Positions 24,955 through 35,184 of a stretch of DNA of 64,000 bases are shown here, piece by piece. The position numbers and the translations under genes are program-made. Source of the stretch: Nymphaea colorata. Lineage: Eukaryota > Streptophyta > Magnoliopsida > Nymphaeales > Nymphaeaceae. The notes below the pieces were generated by a model. It did no database searches. It was not told the DNA's origin and saw only the letters and a program-made list of their open reading frames with translations. Each line of letters starts with the position of its first letter. Position 1 is the stretch's first letter. The stretch is from assembly GCF_008831285.2 (NCBI RefSeq), contig NC_045139.1, positions 32,957,706 through 33,021,705 of the forward strand. The letters are read 5' to 3'.

Positions 24955-25170
24955 CTAAGGGTGGGCGTCGGGCTGGCCTAGGTCGGTCCATCGGGCCCGA
25001 TAGCCTGGGTTCCGGCTCGTTTGATAATAAAACATAATTTTAAATTATATTATTTAATTAAAAAATAATATATATTTTAAATTATTAGCGGACCGGGCCG
25101 AGCCGACCTGGGCCGCACCATCAGGCTCCGATCGGTTACCTAATAGGTACTCAGCCCGTGGCCCAAACAT
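24955..25170. repeat. GC-AT-GC composite repeat, copy 1
   Basis: Two GC-rich arms full of GGGCCCG, CGGGCCGAGCC and GGCCTAGG words flank about 70 bp of almost pure A/T. The same layout, with an AT core and a similar ending (GGTTACTC/CAGGCC), recurs at about 25870-26180. Confidence 0.5.
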
Positions 25171-25869
25171 ATTGTCAACCTTATTCTTGGCACCGAAATG
25201 GGCCTAAACCCTAGAGGCAAGAGAAAAAGAAGGACCGTTGAAGCCCTAAACCCTCGAGGCAAGGGAAAACATAAGAGAGCATCGGCCCTCTTCTAGGTGG
25301 TGGTTACCCCGCTCATCCCAATCTTGAGCATTGCCCGGACATGCGCCGATCTTTATAACATTTGCAAATTTAATTTAAATTTTAGTAACTAGTGTGACAA
25401 TTCTTGTTGTTGATAAAAGTTATGAACATTGAGGAACTTCACGCACGTCTTGTAGACGTGGAGAGAAAACCATACATGCTACACCCAATGATGAATTTCT
25501 CAATAAACAATTACTTAGGGGGGAAGAATTATGTAAAATAAAATGAAAGTTCACCCGATATAGATAATTGAGCATATAACTATATAATTAGGGTCATTTA
25601 TGCACCATTCATGCGTATAATGAAAACTCGTATTAAAACCCACTAAACCTTATCAAACGTGCAATATATATGTAAATTAAAGAAAAAAATAAGCCGGTTT
25701 TAACTTCACAAAGGGTGCAGGCTTTCGGCTCACCTAGTGCACTAAAAATTTGGATCACCTTTCGGCTCACCTTGTGGGCTCCGAGCACTTGACATGGTAC
25801 TCCAGCTTGAGGGTGCCTGCCTTGTAGAATGCAAGTCATGGTTCAGATGAGTCTGGTTAGGGATAGTGA

Positions 25870-26180
25870 CATAGGCCTTGGCAGGCCGGGCCACGCCGGC
25901 CCGGTAAGAGTCGAGCTCGGGCTGGCTTGATGCCTGAAACCCGAGCATGTGCTCGGCCCAATGTTCGAAACTCCAAGTTTGGGCTCAGTTTGATTAAAAT
26001 AAAAAATATTTTTTAAATATAAAAAATATATACATTTTAATAATAAAATTATATGTTATTATTAACTAAAAATAATATAAAAAAAATTAATCGGGTTGAA
26101 TGGGGCCGGCCTAGGCCTGGTCTGATTTGGCCAGGTACCAAGTACCTGTCGGTTACTCAGGCCTGATGCCCAGGCTTAGT
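25870..26180. repeat. GC-AT-GC composite repeat, copy 2
   Basis: The left arm has GGCCGGGCCACGCCGGCC, the core is AT-rich, and the right arm has GGGGCCGGCCTAGGCC then GTCGGTTACTCAGGCC. Order and wording match the copy at 24955-25170, though the bases are much diverged. Confidence 0.5.
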
Positions 26181-27784
26181 TAGGGATGCCGTTGGGTTCA
26201 GATCGGGTATCAGGCTTAACTGCTTTATATATGTTGGATATAAAAAACAAAAATTAGATTAAAAAATAAAATTAGATTCGGTTTTAAAAAAATGACATTT
26301 AGTTAGATTCAAATTTGATTTTAAGTAAATGCATGCCCTGATAATGAACATTTGTGTGTTCATATTTTCCTATCTCCACTATCAAAACATTTTGGAAGGC
26401 AATGATCTTAAATCTATTATTTGTTTAAACAACAGATTTTTCCTAACACAAATTTAAGTTTAACCATGAATCTTAAATATGTATCAAACATGAGGTTATT
26501 GAATCAAGTTTAGTGTTTTTTCTTTAATTGGTTTAGTTCCGCCGTAAAAAAAAAACACATCTTATTAAAAAAAGACACGTATAATACGTCAAAACATAGT
26601 CAGCCACACAATACCCGTACAAAATGAGTCTTTTTAAAAAAAAATGCCAGAAAATTAAAACACGAAAAAATGCGTATTATTAATTATACATGTATTATAC
26701 ACATTTTTTCATAATTTTTTATAATTTTCAGGATTTATTAAATGTTTTAAAATTTTTAAAAATTTGCCGAGATTTTTCCCGTTTTATTCTTGAGATATAC
26801 AACTTTGTTGTATTATACCTGAGAAATTTCTCATTATATAATAACCGTACATAGAGGTGGAGCTAGGATTTTTCTTAGGAGCGGGCCAAACGGTTGTTCG
26901 ACTGGTCAAATAGTCCAACAAATTTATCCTGATAAGACCAAACTAAATCAGAATACAAATAATACATTCAACAACTAAAGATTTTCAAATTTTTTAATGT
27001 AAATTTTTTTTTTAATTAACTAGGGTGGGGTCACGGCCTATGCGGGCCTCCCTTTCCCTCCGCACCTTTTGTACAAGTTTTTTGTGACAATGGTTTAAAC
27101 TCACAATGGTTGGATTTAGACTATGCAAGGCATAGTTTGAGTGAGTTAACTTTTACCTCAGATGTGTCATATGAGTATCCTGTGTGTGTCTATAGAATTT
27201 GTTTTTTCTTTTCTTCAATAAATTTGAAATCCATTTGATCCAGAAAACTAAATCTCAAAATAAAACATTGCATAATAAGTCATAACTACAAAACTTTTAA
27301 TCTCGCATTCATTTTTATCATGAGTGTATACCTAGCTCTAATACCAACGACGACAAAATCATATGCATATTTGGCAAATAGATATGTGAAAACCTAATTA
27401 TGAAAAAACGTTGCTTTCAAAAGGAAATGCAATTTACTAAAGAAGGTGTTTGTCTTGTCACTCAAACACATAAACCAAGTTTTATAAACGTATTAAAAGA
27501 GGAATGTGGCCTACACCCTTAAACACAATTTTGAAGTCAAAATATCCTTTTGCCTTTAAAATGGTGTATGAAACTTGTTTGAGTGACAATGAAGACTTGG
27601 TTTTGAAAACCTAATGTTGACAAAACAATGTTTTCATAAGTGAATGCTATTAACAGAAAATATAGTTTTTATCTTGTTATTCAAACACAAAAAACTAAGT
27701 TTATGCAGCTTACTAGGAATGTATCTTTTGGAGGAAAGGGCTACTTTGGAGGAAAAATGTTGTTTCATTTCTAAAATAGTATTC

Positions 27785-27805
27785 AAGGCTTTGTCTATTG
27801 ACAAT
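27785..27805. repeat. SINE target-site duplication, left copy
   Basis: A 21-bp block, AAGGCTTTGTCTATTGACAA plus T, repeated at 27943-27961 with a two-base difference in length. Confidence 0.8.
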
Positions 27806-27942
27806 CGGGTGAGCAGAGGGTTACTCCACCGCCCGAAGCGAGGCCCGAAGTTACAAGACACAAGAACATAGCGCCCACGAGAATTGAACTAGAGACCTAC
27901 TGTTCACAGGCCCCTAGCTCGATCAGCTACGCTATGCCCCTT
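27806..27942 (-). mobile_element. tRNA-derived SINE with long target duplication
   Basis: A 137-bp insert that reads on the - strand from GGGGCATAGCGTAGCTGATC. It carries a pol III A box (TAGCGTAGCTGATCGAG) and a B box (AGTTCAATTCTCG) about 35 bp later, then a tRNA-unrelated body rich in CGGGC. It is flanked by near-identical 19-21 bp duplications of the array it sits in, which proves insertion. There is no long poly-A tail. A related head is at 9945-10015. Confidence 0.8.
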
Positions 27943-27961
27943 AAGGCTGTCTATTGACAAT
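27943..27961. repeat. SINE target-site duplication, right copy
   Basis: AAGGCTGTCTATTGACAAT matches 27785-27805 apart from two missing T residues. Confidence 0.8.
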
Positions 27962-29615
27962 GAAAATTTGGAAAAACAATGTTTTCAATAGAAAGTATTA
28001 TTTATGTAAAATAATGCTTTTGTCATGAGACCAAAAATCTTAGAAACTTGCCTGAAGGATGTGTTTGGTTGATGGTACCTTTAAGCATTGCTTTGGAGAC
28101 AAAATCAGTCTAGCGACTCCTGGAGGGTTACTTCTACCTCAAATGTCTCGTACATGCATCTTATGCATGTTTACAAACTTTTTTTAAAATGTGAGACCCA
28201 CTTGCTCTATAAAACTCAATATCATAATAAAACATCATAGATTGATAATAAAACATCAAATAACAGGTCTCAAGTACAAAGTTTAAAATCACATTGGTCT
28301 TTTGTCACAAGTGTAAACACATCTCTAATATTAATGTTGGTCAAAATTGTGGCACATTTGGCTTACAATTTTAAATGTTGTTTTAGAGGCAAAACAACCA
28401 TTCAAAATAATGTTTAAGGAATGTCTAGATCGGTCGAAACTAATTATGTGAGAAACCAAATTTTAACAAAATACTGCTGTAAAATAGAGATGCCATTTAA
28501 ATAAAACAATGTTTCCGTCATGTTATCCAAATGCACAATTTTTAGAAATTATTAAAAGAACATGTTTGGTGAATATCCTTGAACAAAGTTTTGAAGACAG
28601 AATATTGTTTTGCCTCCAAAATGACATCCAAAACTAAGTTTGTGCAAAAGATAATTTTGACATAAAACAATGTTTTTGTCATGTCATTCAGAGATAAAAA
28701 CCAAATTTTAAATACTTATTAAGAAGGCATGTTTTGCTCACACCCTTGAATACTATTTTGAAAGCAAAATGTCATTCCAACTCCAAAATAATGTCTAAGA
28801 CATATTTGTCTATAGTCAAAGCTAGGTAGGCAAGAAACCTAATTTTGACAAAACATCGCTTTCGAAAAAAAATACATAAACCAAGTTTTGAAAACTTGTT
28901 ACAAGGATGTATTTGATGAACACCCTTAAATGGTGTTTTAGAGACAATATTTGTTCATGGATACCCTTTACTTAGTTTTGGAGGCAAAGTGTCTTTTTGT
29001 AACCAAAACAATGTTTGAGATATGAAGGGATGACAGTTGAAACTAAGTTACAAACATAATTTTGAGAAAACATCATTCTCCAATCGAATGCTACTACGAA
29101 AAATGGCTTTTTGTCATGACATTAATATATAAAATAAGTTCTAACTAAGTTTTAGAAACTTACTAAGAGTCGGTGTTTCATTGATACTCTTAAAACATCA
29201 TCAAAGCTAAGTTTGTGAAAAACCTAATTTTTACAAAATTCTGTTTCCAAAAGAGAATATTATTTACAAGAAAGTGGTTTTGTCTTGTCTTTTAAACTTG
29301 TAAACTAAGTTTTGAAAACTTGTTAAAATGACAAGTTTGGCCAACACCCTTAAATGGTGTTGTTTTGGAGATAAATCAGTGTAGACACATCCTTAGTGGG
29401 TTAACTTCTAACTCAACGGTCAAATATGTCTACCCTTTGTGTGTTTACAAACTTTTTTTTTTTTTTTAATGTAAGACCCATTTGCTCTATAAAAGCTAAA
29501 TTTAACAATAAAACCACATATAATGAATCACAAATACCTAGTTTAATGTCATATTCACCCAAAATCATGAGTGTAAATCTATCACTAATACCAATATTGA
29601 CAAAGTTATGTACAA

Positions 29616-30563
29616 AAAACAGTTATGTTGTCAGTAATCTAACTATTCGTTGATTCTGATAACATTGGTCTCACCATTTTTCTTTGCTCTTTGGTATTTT
29701 TTTAATTTTATGTGATCATATGATTCAAGTTATCAACTAGCTTGGCTATAAAGTTGTGATATGATATGTGATCTTTGAATATAATTTTTTCCACTACTCA
29801 ATAATTGTTATGTATTTATATGTTGTACAATATTGTTGCTTTATTATATCAATTGAGTTACTTGATATAATTCGATGTTGAATCATATCATTAACAAAAA
29901 ATTGTAACTTGGCACCCTTGCTAGAAACCATGCATTCATACAAGAATCCCTTGAACATAATCCGATTCAATGATAGACAAAGAAAAAGGGAAAAAACCTA
30001 ATGAATTTTAGTTATTAATTCATAATTTGCATTACAGCATAATTTCACTTTACATCATGACCAAGAAGTATTAATTTTGGTTGCTAGTGAACTTTCATAT
30101 AACACCAACAACAAGGTCTAGGATTAATTGCACATGCCATAACATGGTCTCAGTTTTCTTATTTATATTTTTAATTATTATGTATTATTTATTTATTTTC
30201 AAATAATGAACATGTATATAGTTTTTCTGATTGGCAGCTGAATCCCCAAATAGGCCTACCCATTGTGTCAACCGGCTCATTTTGTGGCTTAACTTATCAA
30301 GTTTCGAATTGGCAGTTTTCAAAAGTTTGGAGGTTGTATAAGATAATCCCAAAGCCATAAGGGGATTTCTAAAAATCAAACTAAGATTTGGTCCTGAATG
30401 AAACATTTTGTGTCCACGAGAGAAAGGGCAATTTAGTCTTTTTTCGAGGTCAGGGAAGGACTTCGCTTGGTTGGGGGAGTTTCCGTCTTTCTTCTGGATA
30501 CTTCGCCTTCATATATAGCCTTCTTTTCGCAGTAAATTACACGGATGTGCCCTCCATCGTGTC
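29616..30563. other. spacer and promoter region of the lysine-rich gene
   Basis: It is AT-rich with no gene seen. The last 100-150 bp before the TATA box at 30564 should be the core promoter of the gene starting at 30968. Confidence 0.5.
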
Positions 30564-30571
30564 TATAAATA
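30564..30571 (+). promoter_or_regulatory. TATA box of the lysine-rich protein gene
   Basis: TATAAATA in GTCTATAAATAAGGG, 404 bp upstream of the ATG. It implies transcription from about 30600 and a long 5' leader. No intron in the leader is obvious. Confidence 0.55.
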
Positions 30572-30967
30572 AGGGCGTAGCCTTACTTTTGTTTGTTCTT
30601 TTGGGGGGCGGAAGAAGGGAATTAGGGTTTCCTTTCTCGCTTCCTTTTCTGGGTTGCCGACCGCCGTTGCGCTTCTTTGGGTGGAAGGCCGGCGACTTGT
30701 CAACCCATCTCAGCGTTGAACGAATCTGAAATCTGGGATACCAGCGTCTGAAGATCGGATCGATTATCGGAGAAGCCGATTGCCGGTTCTTCGGGCTGTT
30801 TGCCGATCGTTTTCTTGGATATTTTGTGGAGGAATCTGTGTCTGTTTGGTGGTCGACGTATTTTTGGGTTTCTTTTTTGTTTCTCTTCTCGTTCTCGAAT
30901 CACTGATCGAGCTGTGGGAACGGATCGAAAGGTTTGAGATAGAAGGTTGTTCATAAGGTCGAGCACA

Positions 30968-33525
30968 ATGTCTCGTTGCTTTCCATATCCACCGCCTGGG
31001 TTCTTGAAAAGCAATAGCGGAGGAGCGGTTTATGAGGTTTGTAAAGAACCGCCTCTTGAATCCTCTTGTGTTTTTGCTTCCCCAGTATATGCCTGTTGGG
31101 GTTGGTTTGGTCCATGTACAGAATGAATACAATAGATCTATGACATGATATGGCGGATGTGTGGCTGAGTTATGTGATAGTCGGCTGTATGGCATGTAAA
31201 TATGGTTGTTCTAGGGTGGGGGTGTATGATGGTTGTATAATATGATAACAGGGCGGTTCTAGGGGTTGCTGTATGTTTCTCGGTTAATTCATAGCGTCTT
31301 CTCGTATGAATTCCGGAGTTGGGTCTGGTTTTTGTGATATAATGATTGGAAGAGATGGCTCGTAAGAGATTGTAATGTTATAGTAGTTTTTTGACAAATT
31401 CAAAGGGCTTATTCTTCTTGGACCGATTCATAGAATTGGGTCTGGTTATCTGTGCTATAATTATTGCAAGAGATATGGCTTCTAAGAACTTGTAATGTTA
31501 GCGTAGTTCTTGGACAAATTCAAAGGGATTATTCTTCTTGGACGGACTCATATTTGGTCAGCTTGACATATTTGTTTCTGGTGTCTGATATTGGCAGTAT
31601 TTTGGGCTTTCGTTGCACGGCTTGCATGGTATTATGATCTGCTTGAAAATTGTGGGAGCAGTTATTTGTTTCATCGCCCTGTATTCAATATTTAAATTGT
31701 TGAATTCTATAACTATCGAAATTGAGACAAATATAAGACAGAAAACATTTATCTTAAGAATGCACTTGGACTTAAGATGGTGATCGGTTATGTAAAAGAA
31801 TCAACAAGCTTGTCGGACTTTGACATCTTTCTAGTTTGACCTATTCTATGCTCTAGTATGGGCCCGACTGCAATTGCAATAGTGTTGAATAACTAGTCCA
31901 TTTCCCAATTCATAAAACCCATTCAAGGGCTTCTTCTGTTGGATGGCTATTTTCATCCCATGAACGTACCCTCTGTAACAGATTGGCTTGGATTCTTTGG
32001 CCTTGAGTTTCTTGTACATGTTCTTTATGACCCATTCGTTCTGATGTACCACCGGCTTTGTCTTTGTTCAGTAAATTCTGCTGTACCACTTGTGCCTGCT
32101 GGTGTCCCATTTCATGGATAATTGCGAATTGTTCTTAGTTGGGTTTGAAGATTGTTGGCTGACAGACAATGGAAATGAAATACTTGCTTGTTGCTGATGA
32201 GTTAGTTGAGGATGTCATTATTTGTATTACTAGAACACAACTTTGAAGCGTATCAGAACTTGTATTGTTCCATTTAACTTTTCCCCCTGATCAATTTGAA
32301 AACGCCGAGTTATACATGCTAATTTGATTATGATACTTAATAGAGTTTGTATTTTTCTAGCTACTGTTTCACTATTTTTTTTCCAGGAAGAAAGGAAAAT
32401 AATTGTGTTCAGTTCCATGTTCATGTAAAGATGCACTTGCGAACTTTGTTCTGATGTATTAAATGCTGTCCATGTAAACTTTGTGATTTTTCTATGTAAT
32501 TTTTCCTTTGAGAATTGCCTGGGCCTGGGGCTATGCTTCTACCTTTTTCCTCGCACATATGGAACTGATGGGTTCCCTTTGGTTCCCAAGGTGTTGAAAG
32601 AAAAGCAGAAGGACAAAAAAGAGAGGAAGAAAGAGAGGAAGCACAAGGGTGATAGTGAACATGGAATGGATAAAGAAAAGAAGCATGATAAGCGTAGGAG
32701 GCACAAACATGAGAGGAAGGAGAAACTGAAAGATGAAGATCATGTGGGGAGGATAAAGGAAGAAACCGAGCAGATTGAGAAGAGCTGTCTTACAGAAGAA
32801 CATGGGCAGCCTGTTGGTACTCAAAATTCGCCTGACTCTCTTGACAGTGTCGGTTACAGAGGCAAGCGACCTCTCGACTCCTCCAGCTGCCCATGTGAGC
32901 CCCCATCTCACAAGAAGCAGCGAACCACTTGCGATGCCATTGGCACCCATGGTGAGTATCTTATAATCTCTCTATCCCCTGATCTCCGAGTAATGGCTGC
33001 TTGATTGGGCACTGCTCCCTTTGTGAGCTTCACTGACCCTTCCTCCTTTGACTATCTGTAAAAGGAAAAGGACTTTGGATACGGTTGCCTATCCTGAAAA
33101 ACAGTGAACGGCAGCAATCGAGCAAGCAGGCTTGTTCCTCTTCGAGCACGCCTGTTACGCCAGCCCAAGTGCTAGAAACCTCTTCCTTCATTCAACAGAA
33201 TGCTGAAATTGCTGCTCAGAGTACGGAAAGCCAATGCAAAGGCTCAACGAGCTTTCGCCTGGAATTACAAGATGGAAAGGCTGTTGGTCACTCTTTTGAA
33301 GCTCAAATTGAAGAAAGGGCTGGTGACTATTACCCCCCCTTGCCGCAGATGCCCAGTGAGCTGATAGAGCCTGATGATCTAGAGTGGCTTTTCGGGGGCG
33401 GCGGCCAAGGTGCAGCTAGAACTTGCGAGGCTCAGAGAGAAATCGGCTATGGCGCAGTCTGGTCGCAGGCGTGTTACTTGCCATCAGCTGAAATGCATGC
33501 GCTGCCATATGTGATCCCATATTGA
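30968..33525 (+). CDS. lysine-rich plant protein with MSRCFPYPPPG N-terminus, function unknown
   Basis: Three exons: 30968-31036, 32591-32951 and 33065-33525. The sum is 891 nt, 296 aa, in frame. It begins MSRCFPYPPPGFL, a start I recognise from a plant family usually annotated only as 'myb-like protein X' or uncharacterised. Exon 2 codes a highly charged stretch of K/E/R/D repeats (KEKQKDKKERKKER), likely helical or disordered and nuclear-targeting in composition. The middle is Ser/Gln-rich. The C-terminus has PPLPQMPSELIEPDDLEWLFG, a conserved-looking acidic/aromatic motif. No catalytic domain, signal peptide or membrane segment is seen. Intron 1 is about 1.55 kb and contains a tandem duplication. 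The acceptor at 32590 (TTCCCAAG) is weak but is the only one giving an open frame. Function is not inferred. Confidence 0.8.
31321..31554. repeat. 117-bp tandem duplication in intron 1
   Basis: Two units start GGGTCTGGTT at 31321 and 31438. Both contain ACAAATTCAAAGGG and TTATTCTTCTTGGAC. They differ at many sites, so the duplication is not recent. Confidence 0.75.
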
Positions 33526-35184
33526 GTTTGTGGAGGCACTAATTTGCCTTGTAAATACTTTGAGCGGGAACTTGGACTTCTCAAGGGTCCGTTGTACTGG
33601 GTCATGTTTTTCCCCGTTTACGTGCCCAGTGCGGTTTTTTGGTGCATTTAGTCGTGGGATAGGCATAAGAAAGTGTACAAATCAGGAACTTTGTAGCCTA
33701 ATTCTTTTCTCTTAATCAAGTCAATTTGGTAACTTTTAGCTTCAATGCTTGTGCATGCCAATGTTCGACACTTTTTTTTGTTTGAATTGAGGCTGATCTC
33801 CGGGCATAAGGGCAGCTTCATCTGGAAAGGAATGGAGACCTGATCTAGTGTTTGACACCATTCACATTTCTCACTTTTACTGGAGAACTCGCCAAACTGC
33901 TGGATTATTGGCTTGTCAAGCGTAGATTGGTCTAGTATTATGGATTTCCCTGAAAGGATTGAATTGGAAAATTTTGTAGCAAATTTGCGTCCCATTTCGT
34001 TATCTGAACTAGTTGCATCTCCGGATTCAGTACCATCTCTGCTACTCTGCTTTACGAGACATTTAGGACGTTTTCTGGTAAATCTTGGTGGGTAGGTTGT
34101 TTGACGAACCTCTCCAGGAGCATGGTCTAAACGGAAACCTGATTGTAGTTGGACATCATAAATTGATGTAGTCCATTAGGCTTACTGAAGAAAACAACAA
34201 CAGTGAATGTAAGTCGGGAACTTAATTGGGGACGGTATGCGGGATCTGAAGTATCCGCTCCTTGTTACGTATATGTGACCCATTTTTCTGGATTGTAGTG
34301 AAGATGAGAGCGGACTCAACATTGGTTACTAAAATGAACATCTGATATCAGACAAATACTATTCAGGCCTTTTAAGACTGAAAGTTTTTTAACATCTTTT
34401 GTTTGAGGAATCTGGTTCATGATTGATCAGAATAGAGTCCTTGATCGGACTCTGTGAAATGTTTAATATCTCAAATGATCCCATGGTGTCTAAGCAATGT
34501 TGCGAAACTTGGTCTTCATTGGCCGAACGACGCAAGAAACTTCTGATAGCCGAACGACGTAACAAACTTTTGATGCACCACCTGGTTGAGTGGGGCATGA
34601 GTGTCATCTTCCTTCTTCTATATGTTGATTTTCTCTGTTTTCAGAGAACATATAATTTCCTCTATGTCAATTCAGGAAACAGTTTTGTTTCTGATATATT
34701 CAGCTGGTTTGCTTAAATCTTTCTGCTACCCAATTTGCTTGAGAGACCGACTTTTCATAAACTTGCTCTGATCATGTGTACCGTTGGTTTGTGGTTTGAA
34801 ATGAAGTTGTCCTCAAACAATCTGCTTGCCGTTCTCCTGGGCAGCAAGAAAATGTAGTTGATAATTTGGGAAAAAAATTGTACCATCACCATGAAGAAAT
34901 ATAAACGACCCGTAAGACACGGATTGTATCAGCTTCAAATTTTAGTGAACCACTTCTTTTCCAAGGTAAGACTTGTGCAAAAAATTTGTTCTCTTGTATT
35001 AATTAAATGCAAACGGCAGGGAGGCTTCATTACACTCTGACCCACTTCCTTTTCAGATTCTTTGCAGGGTTATTTACAAAATCCACGCTATATGTTGGTG
35101 AAGTATTATGAATTTCTGTTTCCTTCCTGTAGCCTGTGCTTGGAGGAAACAGAAACAAGAACTATCGGGAAAAAAGAGTTCCAC
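33526..35184. other. 3' spacer between convergent genes
   Basis: It holds the 3' UTR of the lysine-rich gene and that of the kinase gene on the other strand. A 28-bp imperfect tandem duplication lies at about 34522-34577 (GCCGAACGACGCAAGAAACT, then GCCGAACGACGTAACAAACT). No further gene is supported. Confidence 0.5.

Larger units (their letters stand above)
24263..27130. other. gene-free block of dispersed repeats
   Basis: It contains the right half of the repeat split by the copia element (to about 24340), GC-rich/AT-rich composite repeats at about 24560-24800, 24955-25170 and 25870-26180, short CCCTAGA-GGCAAG-type segments near 24912, 25200 and 25235, and an element at 26540-26730 related to the right edge of the window. 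A GGTGGGGTC-to-CCTCCGC segment near 27025-27070 matches one at 47530-47580. I see no gene. Confidence 0.6.
27136..29615. repeat. degenerate composite tandem array
   Basis: Two kinds of module alternate. Module A (about 235 bp) occurs near 27136, 28110 and 29395. It holds GTTAACTT-to-ACCTCA, then GTTTACAAACTTTTTT, GAGACCCACTTGCTCTATAAAA and an ending like ATCATGAGTGTA-to-CTCTAATACCAA. Between these lie diverged units of about 160-440 bp spacing, each with GACAAAACAATGTTTTC, a phrase like GTCATGTCATTCAAACAC (near 27451, 27674, 28513, 28676, 29115 and 29283), AACTAAGTTTT and ACCCTTAAATGGTGTTTTGGAG. No reading frame is kept. A SINE is inserted at 27806-27942. Confidence 0.65.

Noticed and set aside
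25196-25260. Telomere-like CCCTAAACCCT motifs
   Set aside because: Only about one and a half telomere units occur, inside a dispersed repeat phrase. This is not an interstitial telomere array.
30700-31195. Open frames of 104 and 143 codons on the - strand near 31 kb
   Set aside because: They oppose the leader, exon 1 and intron 1 of the lysine-rich gene, and show no domain or splice support.
32375-32390. TTTTTCCAG near 32385 as acceptor for exon 2 of the lysine-rich gene
   Set aside because: The pyrimidine tract is better, but the frame stops within about 15 codons. The weaker site at 32590 opens into the lysine-rich frame.
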